64,000 bases of DNA, from contig CANTFK010000035.1 of the NCBI GenBank assembly GCA_947646735.1, positions 1 through 64,000 of the forward strand. Reading direction: 5' to 3'. The notes under the pieces are model-generated. The model saw only the letters and a program-made list of their open reading frames with translations, was not told where the DNA came from and ran no database searches. Both the position numbers and the translations under genes were made by a program. Shown here one piece after another: positions 41,676 to 51,199 of the stretch. Position 1 is the first letter of the stretch, and each line of letters starts with the position of its first letter. This stretch comes from Peronospora farinosa. Lineage: Eukaryota > Oomycota > Peronosporomycetes > Peronosporales > Peronosporaceae.

Positions 41676-42185
41676 TTACTCATCAACATTGTCGTTCTGG
41701 AGGCCCTTGAAACTAGCCACCTGTACGTGCTGTACGAGCGTGTAAAGCTTCTCCTTGGCATCCTCGTCGTCATTGCGCTTACGCGACAGACGCACACGTA
41801 CGCGGTAAGGCACATTGCGTACACCCTTGGACCAGATGAACTTGTTGAGCTTCGAGTCAATGCGCACGTCCTGAGTCTTCATGTTCACCTGAGCAAACTT
41901 CTTGATTGCGCGTACAGCACGAGCTGCTTTCTTCTTAAACACACTGTAGAGTAGTAATAGGAAGCATAAACCAATAGCACAGCAAAGAAAAAGTCAAGGA
42001 AGTCTCCAAGGTGGGAGCTACGGCGAACCGAATGGAAAAAATGCAAGTAAAACATGCATTATTATAGAAAAAGGAGGTTAAAAAGGATACCATCCGTGAA
42101 GACGCTTGTGGAGATTAATAGTGTAGTCACGAGCGACCACATCCGGAGAGCGCTTAGTGTTGCGAGTCTTTGTTTCCTTGACCAT
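41676..42185 (-). CDS. RPL31: 60S ribosomal protein eL31
   Basis: Two exons (42185-42091 and 41943-41676) flank a 147-nt intron and give 120 residues, the normal size. It starts [31 protein letters not shown], continues [18 protein letters not shown], and contains [34 protein letters not shown], all diagnostic of eL31. The protein sits near the exit tunnel of the large subunit. A Cys appears where Val-Gly is usual at the exon junction (HGC-VFKKK), a small change created by the split codon. The short first exon and early intron are common for ribosomal protein genes. Confidence 0.95.
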
Positions 42186-43072
42186 GTTAAGTATTTCTTG
42201 GTGAGCTAGCAATTCCCGAATGTATTGAATGGCAGTAGGCTACGTCGAAGGGCAGCCAACCGATTTTAGCCAAATACTGAGCATATACCGGTACCATTTG
42301 ACCAGTACATACTGTATAGTATACGGACGAGTAAGTCTAGTGCTATCCGGCAACTGAGTCAAGTTGACAAGTTGTAATCCATACGTATTGGTTCCATCTG
42401 TCCAAAGGAATACGATCTGGAAAGCTGGTATGTCTGTTGTCGATGCCGATTACCATCTTTTTTTGTAGTGTGTTAAAGTGCAATAGTGTATTAAAGATGA
42501 GCTCACCATGAGACTTGCAAACCGATGATATAGTATCTTCATCAGCCGTGTTTTTTTTCTTAATTTGAAAACTAGTTGTCAGCGTGCCATTCCTTCTAGT
42601 TAGAAGCCGCTTTGAATGGGACAATGCGTGTTCTTGCAACAATAAGTCCATATAGTATCAGACACTGCCGTCATGCTTGAAAAAAGTGACCCATGAAAGT
42701 CGCTGTGGCAAACTTGTCTACTACGTCTTTTAAATGGACACAAAGAAACGGAGTGCGTGATCGGTTTTCACGTGTCCCAGAAGCAAAACGCTATAGAGCC
42801 CTTCGAGGAGGATCACTTAACAGTGTGTATGAGAGGAAGGGCGTACCTTAGGGTCCCTTAAGTGACTAAGGACGGCTTTTGTTCGGGAAACGGTCGATCC
42901 ACATTCGTCGTGATCAATTAATTGACAGAGTCCGGGAAACACGCTGTAGTCGTTCTCGCTGCACGTCTAGAGCGCTTCACGTTGAAGCTCATTTCGGTTT
43001 CCTCGCGCTTTAACCAAAGTCGACCTTCCCGCCAGCTACTACCCTCTTTAGCAATTCTCATACGTAAGGATC
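42186..43072. other. intergenic between eL31 and the PX-like gene cluster
   Basis: Divergent promoters are expected here. A minus-strand frame at 42343-42651 has no known motif. Just before the first PX-like gene, 43045-43065 has a CTCTTTAGCAATTCTCATACG stretch that loosely recalls an initiator element. Confidence 0.35.
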
Positions 43073-43837
43073 ATGGGCTGCCGCCATTCCATCGCAAACG
43101 AGGTCTCCATTGATCCGACCACACAGCCTCCGTCAGGGTACGGTAAGATCTCGATGGACATTGTTTTTACTGATATCATCGTGGATGAGACGAGCAAGAG
43201 CGTCCCACTTGTCGAGGAGGAGGTTGAAGAGTATGAGAAGCAGGTCATCGTTACAACCCCAGCAGCTGAAGACAAGCCAATCCCAACGGAGGAGCTGGTT
43301 AAAGTGGTCGTTGAAGAACCCGTCGTGGTCGAAGAGTCTATTGTGGTCGATGAGGCCGTTGTGGTCGAAGAGGCCGTTGTGGTCGAAGCAGAAATGTTGG
43401 AGGAACCGACAAATGAAGAGGATGAAGCACTAGTCAAGTATGAGACGAAGGAGGAGGTTGAGCAGCACGAAAAAAAGTCATTGATGCTGGAGGAGTTCGC
43501 CGTGACAAGCACGAGCGTTCCTGCGTGGACGTTTGTTGCCGAGAATGTCGCGTTTACCGTCGGCGTCGCCTTCTTCAACATTTCTGGATGTAGTCCCGAC
43601 GGAGACAAGGTGCATCTGACCAAGAGGTACTCGGAGTTTAAGGTGCTTCATGCCGAGATGGCCAAGCTCATGTCCAAGGAAGAACTGATAGATTTACCCG
43701 GCACATCATTCCTGCAGGGCCGCAACGACAAGGCTTTGCTACAGGAGCGCGAAGATGCATTTGTTAAGATACTAAACGCCATTGCGCAGCATCCGGAGGG
43801 GTTTCAAAGCGCTGCCTTTATCGCATTCCTGGCGTAG
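43073..43837 (+). CDS. PX-like protein 1 with MGCxxS acylation motif
   Basis: 254 residues, intronless. The start MGCRHS fits N-myristoylation on Gly2 plus palmitoylation on Cys3. A long acidic middle follows (residues about 40-140), including near repeats of VVVEEA. The last 110 residues form a PX-like domain: an AFFNISG strand, HLTKRYSEFKVLHAEMAKL (KRYSEF carries the PtdIns3P-contact Arg of PX domains), DLPGTSFLQGRN and LLQEREDAFVKILNAIAQHP. PX domains bind phosphoinositides on endosomes and the plasma membrane. The usual PPK loop is replaced by PGTSFLQ, so lipid specificity is uncertain. It is first of five tandem paralogues. Confidence 0.82.
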   Translation: MGCRHSIANEVSIDPTTQPPSGYGKISMDIVFTDIIVDETSKSVPLVEEEVEEYEKQVIVTTPAAEDKPIPTEELVKVVVEEPVVVEESIVVDEAVVVEEAVVVEAEMLEEPTNEEDEALVKYETKEEVEQHEKKSLMLEEFAVTSTSVPAWTFVAENVAFTVGVAFFNISGCSPDGDKVHLTKRYSEFKVLHAEMAKLMSKEELIDLPGTSFLQGRNDKALLQEREDAFVKILNAIAQHPEGFQSAAFIAFLA

Positions 43838-44299
43838 GTAAAGCTTTGCTCAGCGGATGATAGTTTTAATAGAGACACAAGAACGAGCAACAATAGCCGC
43901 CGCAATAGCGTACCACAGCACAGCGTCGACCTGGCAGCGGATCGACGAATATAGATAGGAACTAGATATTGTACAAACATGTAATTATGAGCTATAGCTT
44001 GGTTCACATTGCGACTTCAGCTAACAATCAAATGGTGCCGTGTCTGGCGGACAAGATAGAAAGCTTTGCAGCCGGGAGTCATGAACTGATTCCTGCATTT
44101 TGCTAGCACATAGGATTGTTATCCAGATGGTTTCGAGATACGCGTGGTACCTCGACTTATCGGAGACTATATCGCCTTGGTCTATGCCGTCGTCTTATCG
44201 TCTAGACTCGAGAAAGGTTGGTAGTTGCTAATCGCCATTCCCGAATTCTCTCGGTCCTACTCAAATCTCGAGTCCTTTCTTCAAGCTAATCGTAATAAC
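43838..44299. other. spacer between PX-like genes 1 and 2
   Basis: 462 bp with no gene. A CGCCATTCCCGAATTC stretch at 44233-44248 loosely resembles the oomycete initiator (GCTCATTYYNCAWTTT) about 52 bp before the next ATG. Confidence 0.4.
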
Positions 44300-45442
44300 A
44301 TGGGCTGCAGTCAATCCAAGACAACGACCGACGACATCGTCGAGCGCGTATCAAAAGACACTTTTACGGTCGAAGTGCTGGCCAATACCGATGTTTCAGC
44401 CCCTGCGATTGCTATTGAGGACCCGCCAGCATCGACGGAGGAGGAGCCGCCTACTGTTCGTGCGTCTGTGTCAATTAATGATGTTGAAGAGGAGGAACCT
44501 GCTGCTGCGCCAATTGAAGGAGAGGTCAAGAAAATCGTGGAGTCTGCTGCTGAAGGAGAGGTCGAGAAAGAAGTGGACTTTGCTGCTGCAGCAGCAGGTG
44601 AAGAGGAGGTCGAGAAAGTCACGGAGTTTGGTGCAGACCACGTCGAGGAGGTTGTTAGAACAGATGCAACATCTTCAGTGAACGAGACGCTTGTACTAAA
44701 TTGTGACGCTCCCGTGGAAGAGGTTGCTGAAACACTTGCACACATGGAAGTAGTTGCTGAAACATCTGCATCAGTCGAGGAGGTTGCTGAAACATCTGAA
44801 TCAGTCGAGGAGGTTGCTGAAGCAACTGCATCAGTCGAGGAGGTTATTGAAGCAGTTGCATCAGTCGAGGAGGTTGTTGAAGCAGTTGCATCAGTCGAGG
44901 AGGTTTTTGAAGTAGCTGCATCAGTCGAGGAGGTTGCTCCGAAATTGGAGGACAAGGAAAATGATGAAGCCTTTACTCTACAGTCGGCACCTCTTGTTGA
45001 AAATAGTGTGTTAAAATTGGAGGCTGAGGTTGACGCTTTGATACAAGAGGAGGACGAACCAAAGTCGGAGGTGATGGCTGTCGCCCCTGAGAGCGAGACT
45101 AAGGTTGCTGAAAGCTCACTAGTCTTCAAGGCCGCGAACGTGACGTTTAACGACAAGGGTGTCGCTTTCTACAACTTCGATGGCTCCGACTTAAGCAATC
45201 CTGTCAACGACGTGCACATATCGAAACGCTATTCGGATTTCAAGGCTCTGCACGCGCAGCTGACGGGCAAAGGCAGCAAGGTGACGGACCTTCCAGCCTT
45301 GCCTGCTGCCTCGTTCTTACAAGGCCGGAATAACAGGAAGTTGTTGGAGGAACGCAAGAGTCAATTCACCATCTTGCTAAACGCTATTGCAGCGCACCCG
45401 ATTGCATTGCATAGCGACGTGTTTAAGGCCTTCTTGGCGTAA
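44300..45442 (+). CDS. PX-like protein 2 with MGCxxS motif and acidic repeats
   Basis: 380 residues, intronless. I chose ATG 44300 (MGCSQS) rather than an in-frame ATG 75 bp upstream, because the MGCxxS start is kept in all five paralogues. The spacer is about 255 residues of Glu/Ala/Val-rich sequence with at least six 10-residue repeats of the SVEEVAE type (residues about 157-216, DNA 44770-44945, unit 30 bp). The PX-like end has VAFYNFDGSDL, HISKRYSDFKALHAQL, LPAASFLQGRNNRKLLEERKSQF and LLNAIAAHP. The acidic arm is likely disordered and sets the reach of the PX module from the membrane anchor (inference). Confidence 0.82.
   Translation: MGCSQSKTTTDDIVERVSKDTFTVEVLANTDVSAPAIAIEDPPASTEEEPPTVRASVSINDVEEEEPAAAPIEGEVKKIVESAAEGEVEKEVDFAAAAAGEEEVEKVTEFGADHVEEVVRTDATSSVNETLVLNCDAPVEEVAETLAHMEVVAETSASVEEVAETSESVEEVAEATASVEEVIEAVASVEEVVEAVASVEEVFEVAASVEEVAPKLEDKENDEAFTLQSAPLVENSVLKLEAEVDALIQEEDEPKSEVMAVAPESETKVAESSLVFKAANVTFNDKGVAFYNFDGSDLSNPVNDVHISKRYSDFKALHAQLTGKGSKVTDLPALPAASFLQGRNNRKLLEERKSQFTILLNAIAAHPIALHSDVFKAFLA
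44770..44945. repeat. 30-bp minisatellite inside PX-like gene 2
   Basis: About six in-frame copies of a 30-bp unit around TCAGTCGAGGAGGTTGCTGA encode the 10-residue SVEEV repeat. The copies differ by a few bases and all keep the frame. Confidence 0.85.
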
Positions 45443-45938
45443 ACATAGAGCTTTTGTAGCTAGATAGAGCTCAACGCACCATCTTAGTATTTCTTGCGAT
45501 GTATAATGAACGATGCGTATGCCGCTTCTGGTAAGAATTACTCGAATTTGATCTTAGTCACAACGAAGCTCAGTTTATTTTACGGATCTATCTGACAACG
45601 ATAGCACTACGGACAATGTAGCGCTGTTGAGCTCGCGTATGTTGCCAATATGTCGTTTAGTTGCAAGAATTTCAGATGGCTATGCAGTACTGGACATCGA
45701 CACGTCAGATTGGCATCCAGACAGTGTTAGGGTACTTGGTGTCGTTGTTTATCAGTGAGCTGGCCGGATTGCTGAATGAAGGACATCCAGCCCACATGTG
45801 TCCTGCCATGTGAGACTACCCTGAGTGAGAATTGTGACGACAGACGACGTAAAAGGGAGCTAACACCATAAACAACAACGCTCATTCTTCAAATTTCTAC
45901 CTCACAAAAGTCGATCGAGTCTTCACTTTAACCGGACC
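45443..45938. other. spacer between PX-like genes 2 and 3
   Basis: 496 bp with no coding content beyond the promoter element listed separately. Confidence 0.4.
45880..45896 (+). promoter_or_regulatory. oomycete Inr-type core promoter of PX-like gene 3
   Basis: GCTCATTCTTCAAATTT matches the oomycete start-site consensus GCTCATTYYNCAWTTT with one extra A near the end. It lies 43 bp ahead of the ATG at 45939, the usual distance. This is the clearest core promoter in the window. Confidence 0.75.
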
Positions 45939-46433
45939 ATGGGCTGCACTCAATCCAGGACGAGCGATCAGATCACGGTTGAGGCTTCGGATGCAGCGGT
46001 CGTGCAACAGGCCAAGACGAAGTCGGTGAAAAGTGAGGCCTTGGTTGATGTGGACGTGAAGACTTTTGACTTTGCCCTTCAATTCGTGCCAGGTGAAGTC
46101 AGCACCAACGAGTACGGCATCGCCTTTTACAACTTCGACGGTTCCAACCCGGCAGATCCTAATCAGGAGGTACACGTGTGCAAGCGCTACTCGGAGTTTA
46201 AACGGATGCACGCCGAGATTTCCAAGCTCATGGCGAGCGAGGATCAGTTTAAATTTCAGACATGCCCGACACTCCCGTCAATGCCACGGGCTAACGCTGT
46301 CACGTTTGTACTCGGTCGTGGCAATCAAAATGTAGTGAAGGAGCGCGAGGCTCAGTTCGTAAAGATCCTGAACGCTATCGCAGCTCACCCAACTGCTTTC
46401 CAGAGCAAGTCTTTCACAGAGTTCATCGCTTAA
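45939..46433 (+). CDS. PX-like protein 3 with MGCxxS motif (shortest)
   Basis: 164 residues, intronless, start MGCTQS. The spacer is only about 30 residues and there is no acidic repeat. The PX-like domain is complete: FALQFVPGEVSTNEYGIAFYNF, VCKRYSEFKRMHAEISKL, LPSMPRANAVTFVLGRGNQ and VKEREAQFVKILNAIAAHPTAF. It probably represents the basic form of the family: two acyl groups directly followed by a lipid-reading domain. Confidence 0.83.
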   Translation: MGCTQSRTSDQITVEASDAAVVQQAKTKSVKSEALVDVDVKTFDFALQFVPGEVSTNEYGIAFYNFDGSNPADPNQEVHVCKRYSEFKRMHAEISKLMASEDQFKFQTCPTLPSMPRANAVTFVLGRGNQNVVKEREAQFVKILNAIAAHPTAFQSKSFTEFIA

Positions 46434-46749
46434 ACTAGTCGTGGTAGACCCAACGGAAGGCTACCAATATATCCTATCCATTTTTTACCTCTACTACATT
46501 CCAGTGTCAAGCACTCCCTAGCCTTGTTTACATGATGGCTTAACACTAGATGCCAAGTGTTAGCATAGGCACACCATGTCGTCTTGAATGACATCTATGC
46601 TCTCGTCCGTTAGAACACGGAAGAGATGTTCAGATGAAGACCAGACTGCATGCTCTGCCATCCCTATACAGTTGATCCTGTAGAAATGATCTCAGCAGCC
46701 TCATAACGCGTCTTACGCCAAGTGTGCCACCAAGACAAAGTTTGTTACT
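46434..46749. other. spacer between PX-like genes 3 and 4
   Basis: 316 bp with no gene and no clear initiator match. Confidence 0.4.
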
Positions 46750-47358
46750 ATGGGCTGCTCGCACTCTACTATGAATGAGGATGGACAGTTGATGGAGATC
46801 TACTTCACCGAACTGTCGATCGCTAAACGTCCAGGAGGTAGTGATGTAGGCCCTATTAGGAAATCTGAGTGTATCAGCGATGAATCTACTCAAAGAGCGT
46901 CAGAGATGGAAGAAGGTTCAGTTGCAGACAAGAAGAAGAAGCTGTCAAGTGGTACGATCACTTTTTCAGTCGTCAAGGTCGTCGCCGATAACGACGGTGT
47001 CATGTTCTACCACTTTAACGGCTCAAGTGTAGAAGATTCGATCAATCAGCTGCACATCGCCAAGCGATACACGGACTTCATGACGTTGCACGCGGAAATG
47101 TCAAAGGTCATGGCCAAGGAGGGGATTGTGCCGGTAGCGTCGCCGGATTTGTTCAATAATGCACAGCCGGCACTTCCAGAGATGCCCAAAGCGGACATGT
47201 GGACGAATTTACATGGGAACTACAATGACGAGATACTGGAGGAACGCGAAGAGCAGTTCACAAGAATCCTGAACGCTATTACAAGGCACCCAGTTGCGTT
47301 TCAGAGCACGTCATTTAGCAACTTCTTGTTCGGAGCAAAGCAGATCGACCTTAGTTGA
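46750..47358 (+). CDS. PX-like protein 4 with MGCxxS motif
   Basis: 202 residues, intronless, start MGCSHS. It has a short polar spacer, then the PX-like region: FSVVKVVADNDGVMFYHFNG, HIAKRYTDFMTLHAEMSKV, LPEMPKADMWTNLHGNYND, ILEEREEQFTRILNAITRHPVAF. KRYT replaces KRYS. It carries a C-terminal extension (FGAKQIDLS) beyond the FL end shared by the other members. Confidence 0.82.
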   Translation: MGCSHSTMNEDGQLMEIYFTELSIAKRPGGSDVGPIRKSECISDESTQRASEMEEGSVADKKKKLSSGTITFSVVKVVADNDGVMFYHFNGSSVEDSINQLHIAKRYTDFMTLHAEMSKVMAKEGIVPVASPDLFNNAQPALPEMPKADMWTNLHGNYNDEILEEREEQFTRILNAITRHPVAFQSTSFSNFLFGAKQIDLS

Positions 47359-47715
47359 AGTGTAGCTAAATCGGGACAAGTACGAGCATCCAATGTGTTG
47401 TTCCGGCAGAGAATCCATAGACGGCTGCACACGGGATGGAAAACACCAATATGTTTCGTAACATTGATTGTGTATCATTTACCTGCTGCTTACAGCACAA
47501 GTTTATAATCTCATCTGCTACTTGCCTTGTGTTGTTAGTGCGTTGCTCACTTGTTGCTTCAAATTTGCCGCCTGTCCGAACCAAACCTTTGCAGTCTGTA
47601 ATTTGTGGTACTTCCAACAACATCTCCACTACTACTTGTGTCGCCTGTCCGTTTTCGCTCAGCAAGTGATCTACGCAACTAGTCCTTTGCAAGTCCCGCG
47701 TTGCTCATCATTTCC
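47359..47715. other. spacer between PX-like genes 4 and 5
   Basis: 357 bp. Frames on both strands have no known motif. It is T- and C-rich just before the next gene. Confidence 0.4.
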
Positions 47716-49062
47716 ATGGGCTGTAAACACTCCAAGGACGTGATGCTCGTTCATCGTGCGAGTAGTGTTGCAGTGCCCTTACGACCCGCAACGCCAGCCT
47801 TTGACGTTCCGAGCACGAAGCTTTGGGCCCCTACTAGCGGTTCTCAGACTAACGAGTATATTGAAGAATTGCCATCTTTCGTCGTCTCGGACAGCGCCGA
47901 CTTGGTTGGCAGTTCCGATGGTGAACCGGTGCATGGAATGATGAGCGCCTTCACCTTTTCGTTTATTCAAGCGTCCGAGACCAGCAGCACCCACTCCAGT
48001 CTAAACGACAACTTGTTCACGTCCGTTGAAGAGACATCACCCGTGCCGCCCGAATCGCTCACGTTCGCCATGACTGGTGACCTGATTGAGTTGATGGTGA
48101 TCCCGGAAGAACGGACTAGATTGAGTCACGATGTCGAAGCTTCGAGCAGCACACAGCAGGAAAGTGCGACACTGACTATGAGCGACAGCGGCATGATGGA
48201 ACCCGAGGGGAAGACGTCATCATCGCTATCTTCGTCGACGCACGTTGGTGAGAGCAGTGCAGTGAGTGAATCAACAATGACGGAATCGAGCGAATTCGAG
48301 CTGAATACGTCTGGCTTCAGCCACCGCAGCCACGACAGCAGCCACAATCACATCGACACAGGACGATCTGTAGCTTTGTCGGAATTCAGTGAGGGTGGCG
48401 AGTACATTGTCACGGAGACGGGAGCTATTGTCCGTGATAAGTCTTCAGCTGAACTCGTCTCAAAAAATTGCAATGGCGACGATGTCATTGAATACCAATT
48501 GATCAAAGAGGTTGCTGCTGCGATCGTGCAGAAGGTGATTGATGCTGTCTTATCCAACATGACGGAAGCACTAGCTGAGAATGATCAACTGCAGCCACAA
48601 AGCGGCAGAACTCTTGTTGCAAGCAGCAGTCTTCTTGTTGAACCGTCGAATACGAACACGTCCTATTCGAGCATGAAGACGCAAGAAACGGAGAATGCAC
48701 AACTACTTAGCTTCCACGCACCAATCTACGCTATTGTGGATACTTCGATGGACAATGGTGTCGTGATGTATCACGTGCAGCTCATAGACGAGGTGAAAGA
48801 CAATGCCAAATGGCCGACATCGTTTCGGTGCCGCTATTCTAGCTTTATCGAGATGTACACAAAGTTGAAGGAGATCAAGGTGCCCGCTTCCGACAAGCTG
48901 CCAGAATTGTATCGAGCTGGCATTGTGCACTTTGTACGAGGTCGACAGAGTAAAAGAACGATCGAGGAGCGCCAGGAGCAGTTTTCCAACGTGCTACGAT
49001 ATATTGCTGAACATCGGGGACTGTACGAAAGCGCCGTGTTTCAGAGCTTCCTGACCAAGTGA
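47716..49062 (+). CDS. PX-like protein 5 with MGCxxS motif (longest, most diverged)
   Basis: 448 residues, intronless. I start it at ATG 47716 (MGCKHS), not at an upstream in-frame ATG, to keep the family N-terminus. About 320 residues of Ser/Thr/Glu-rich sequence follow, without the VEEV repeat of protein 2 but with a possible amphipathic helix near residue 260 (EVAAAIVQKVIDAVLSNMTEAL). The PX-like domain has MYHVQLIDEV, FRCRYSSFIEMYTKLKEI, LPELYRAGIVHFVRGRQSK and IEERQEQFSNVLRYIAEH. KRYSEF has become CRYSSF but the key Arg is kept. It is likely the oldest split within the array. Confidence 0.8.
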   Translation: MGCKHSKDVMLVHRASSVAVPLRPATPAFDVPSTKLWAPTSGSQTNEYIEELPSFVVSDSADLVGSSDGEPVHGMMSAFTFSFIQASETSSTHSSLNDNLFTSVEETSPVPPESLTFAMTGDLIELMVIPEERTRLSHDVEASSSTQQESATLTMSDSGMMEPEGKTSSSLSSSTHVGESSAVSESTMTESSEFELNTSGFSHRSHDSSHNHIDTGRSVALSEFSEGGEYIVTETGAIVRDKSSAELVSKNCNGDDVIEYQLIKEVAAAIVQKVIDAVLSNMTEALAENDQLQPQSGRTLVASSSLLVEPSNTNTSYSSMKTQETENAQLLSFHAPIYAIVDTSMDNGVVMYHVQLIDEVKDNAKWPTSFRCRYSSFIEMYTKLKEIKVPASDKLPELYRAGIVHFVRGRQSKRTIEERQEQFSNVLRYIAEHRGLYESAVFQSFLTK

Positions 49063-49532
49063 TCATATGTGCTTGTTGCGATCCATTCCGTGTCCATCGT
49101 CACAGCACATATTGCTGTACCAGTCTGCGCTTTTAAGGTAGTTAGTCGTCCGTTAGTTTAGTTGTCAAGGCATCTTGCGACCCACTGCAACATAGTGAAC
49201 AAAATGAACTAGTCATGTACCGATGAGATGCCGTTATATCTCGACATGGAGACTATCTCGTAGTCAACTTCTTGCTGTCACGCTGAAAACGTAGTCTATA
49301 GTCAATTTTTCTGCTATTTGCGTGCTCGAGATGCACCAAACTTGCTTGGTGCATCGATTGATCCATTGCGACAACATGTTGCTAAGGAGCTAAGGATTCC
49401 TAAGAATGACGATGAATCTATGCTAGTGACCATTATTAGTCAATGAACTCGGTGTGGTGACTAGTTTCAAGAAGATATGCAAGAAGAAACACGTAGCCTT
49501 ATTAGCACACTATCACTAGCATCGATTCTTTC
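49063..49532. other. intergenic after the PX-like cluster
   Basis: 470 bp between convergent genes, with no feature recognised. A short inverted repeat around CACCAAAC/TTGGTGC near 49330-49355 could act in 3' end formation, which is a guess. Confidence 0.35.
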
Positions 49533-50954
49533 TCACTCGGCCAGCGATGCCGTTGTAGCAGCCTGAATCGCTGCCTTGACTGTGGTCTCCCGCTCGTCAC
49601 TGCTTCCACTGCTTTCGCCATCGCTCAAGACGTTTATTCCCAAAGCGTCAAATGTGATGCTACTGCCATTGTCGCTAAGTGCCGTGGTAGCTGAAGTCGG
49701 TTCTAACGTTTTGACATTCGCCTTCCTCTTCTTCTTTCTCTTCTTTTTTTCCTTTTGTCTCTCCTCTTTTGTCTCCTTCTGTTCACGTGCAATGTCAATC
49801 GTCCGCAACAGAATCTTCATGATATGCACAGTCTCCTGAGGATTCGAGATCCAAATCGTCGTTGCAGCGTCTCGAGAGCGGGTGTCATTACCTGTTCTCG
49901 TAAAGCGATCGCCTACATGGAGACACTCTTGGCCTTGAATATTGCGCAACTCGTCACTATCACGTAGTTCCTTGGGCAGAAAACGAAAGACGTACTTTTG
50001 CAGTGCCTGGATCCCCAACGCTTTGTGTCCAATGTCCACCCACACATCGTTACCGCCATTAAAAGCGCAGAATGGCACTCGAAAGTCACGCAGCTCGTGC
50101 TGCAGCGTAAGACTAATCTCTTCGAGGTTCTCGTACCGAATCCTCTTGTCGGACGTGTTAATGATACCAATCGCTCGCTCTTTCCTCAATATCCTCGTCG
50201 ACAAATGCAGTGCTTTGACCGTGTCTTGCAACACCACCTCTGCTGCATCCAACAATGCCGTCACTTCTTCTTCAGGCCAACGTTCACCTCGTCCGTCCTT
50301 CCACACTGCCCCGTCAATCTCCCGCAGTCCCACCACACCTGAACTCTTGTGCGTATAAGTCTCAAAAAGGTAATTGCACTCTCCTCCCATGACAAGAAAT
50401 CTTGCCCGTTCTTCACTTGTCAATTCCGCAAGAGCGTCCAAAATCCCACAAAGACGTTGTTCATAGCGTTCCGGATTACCCGGATACCCCGCAGCCGTCA
50501 CAAGAGACACGACCACACCTCGTCGTAACAATTCCACTACAATGTGCACCATTTTCGAGCTTTTACTAACCGTGCCACCATCTTCATAAATCGTGTCGTC
50601 CGCGTCAAATGTGACAAGTTTTAATTTTCCAGCAATGGCATTTGTCGTTGCCAAATTCAAAATATGACGCACTTCTTGAAATGTTGGTGGCACCCGTTTC
50701 CGTGCAAGAAAATGTGTCTTCATGTCGTAGTCAAATGCAGCACGAATCAAATCTAATGGTAAGAAAAGTTTCGTGCTTTTCGGCAGGAATTTGTGAAGAC
50801 GACTCTGTTGGGAATTCTCGATATGCTCTGAAATGAGGTCACTCATGAAACGAAAGACTTTGAGTACAGACACACGTAATTCAATTGATTCATCCATGGA
50901 GGAAATAATCCATTTCCGTAATAATTCAATCATTGGGTCTTGTTCTTTTAACAT
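49533..50954 (-). CDS. IMP-specific 5'-nucleotidase (ISN1-type)
   Basis: 473 residues, intronless. The HAD-fold nucleophile region reads LVTFDADDTIYEDGG (residues about 112-126), the ISN1 form of DxDxT/V. Further hallmarks are GYPGNPERYEQRL, ARFLVMGGECNYLF, AFNGGNDVWVDIGHKALGI and the Mg-binding HVGDRFTRTGNDTRSRDAATTIWI near residue 343. The enzyme splits IMP to inosine and phosphate in purine salvage, known from yeast and apicomplexans. A Lys-rich tail (EERQKEKKKRKKKRK) then an acidic Ser-rich end extend beyond the usual fold and may steer location. It is convergent with PX-like gene 5. Confidence 0.9.
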   Translation of the reverse strand: MLKEQDPMIELLRKWIISSMDESIELRVSVLKVFRFMSDLISEHIENSQQSRLHKFLPKSTKLFLPLDLIRAAFDYDMKTHFLARKRVPPTFQEVRHILNLATTNAIAGKLKLVTFDADDTIYEDGGTVSKSSKMVHIVVELLRRGVVVSLVTAAGYPGNPERYEQRLCGILDALAELTSEERARFLVMGGECNYLFETYTHKSSGVVGLREIDGAVWKDGRGERWPEEEVTALLDAAEVVLQDTVKALHLSTRILRKERAIGIINTSDKRIRYENLEEISLTLQHELRDFRVPFCAFNGGNDVWVDIGHKALGIQALQKYVFRFLPKELRDSDELRNIQGQECLHVGDRFTRTGNDTRSRDAATTIWISNPQETVHIMKILLRTIDIAREQKETKEERQKEKKKRKKKRKANVKTLEPTSATTALSDNGSSITFDALGINVLSDGESSGSSDERETTVKAAIQAATTASLAE

Positions 50955-51199
50955 TATTCAAGGAATGGTAGTTTTTAAAAATGGACGTAATGTTGTTTGT
51001 TTTCTTGACAAGATGATAATAAGTAGTAGTACAAACGAACGATGAGTGCGTACAAAAAAGGAGAAAAGACGATGGCTTGTGAGTGCACGTGTCAGTCTTG
51101 TGAAAGATCATGTTATGTGAAGTAACAACTCGGTGTTGATATAAAAAGTAAGTTCTGAAAAAATCCATTCAAATATCCAACACGTTAATAATGTATTAC

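Noticed and set aside
44311..45156. 281-codon minus-strand Ser/Thr-rich frame
   Set aside because: It is antisense to PX-like gene 2 and created by its Glu/Val-rich codons; the plus strand has the conserved family ends.
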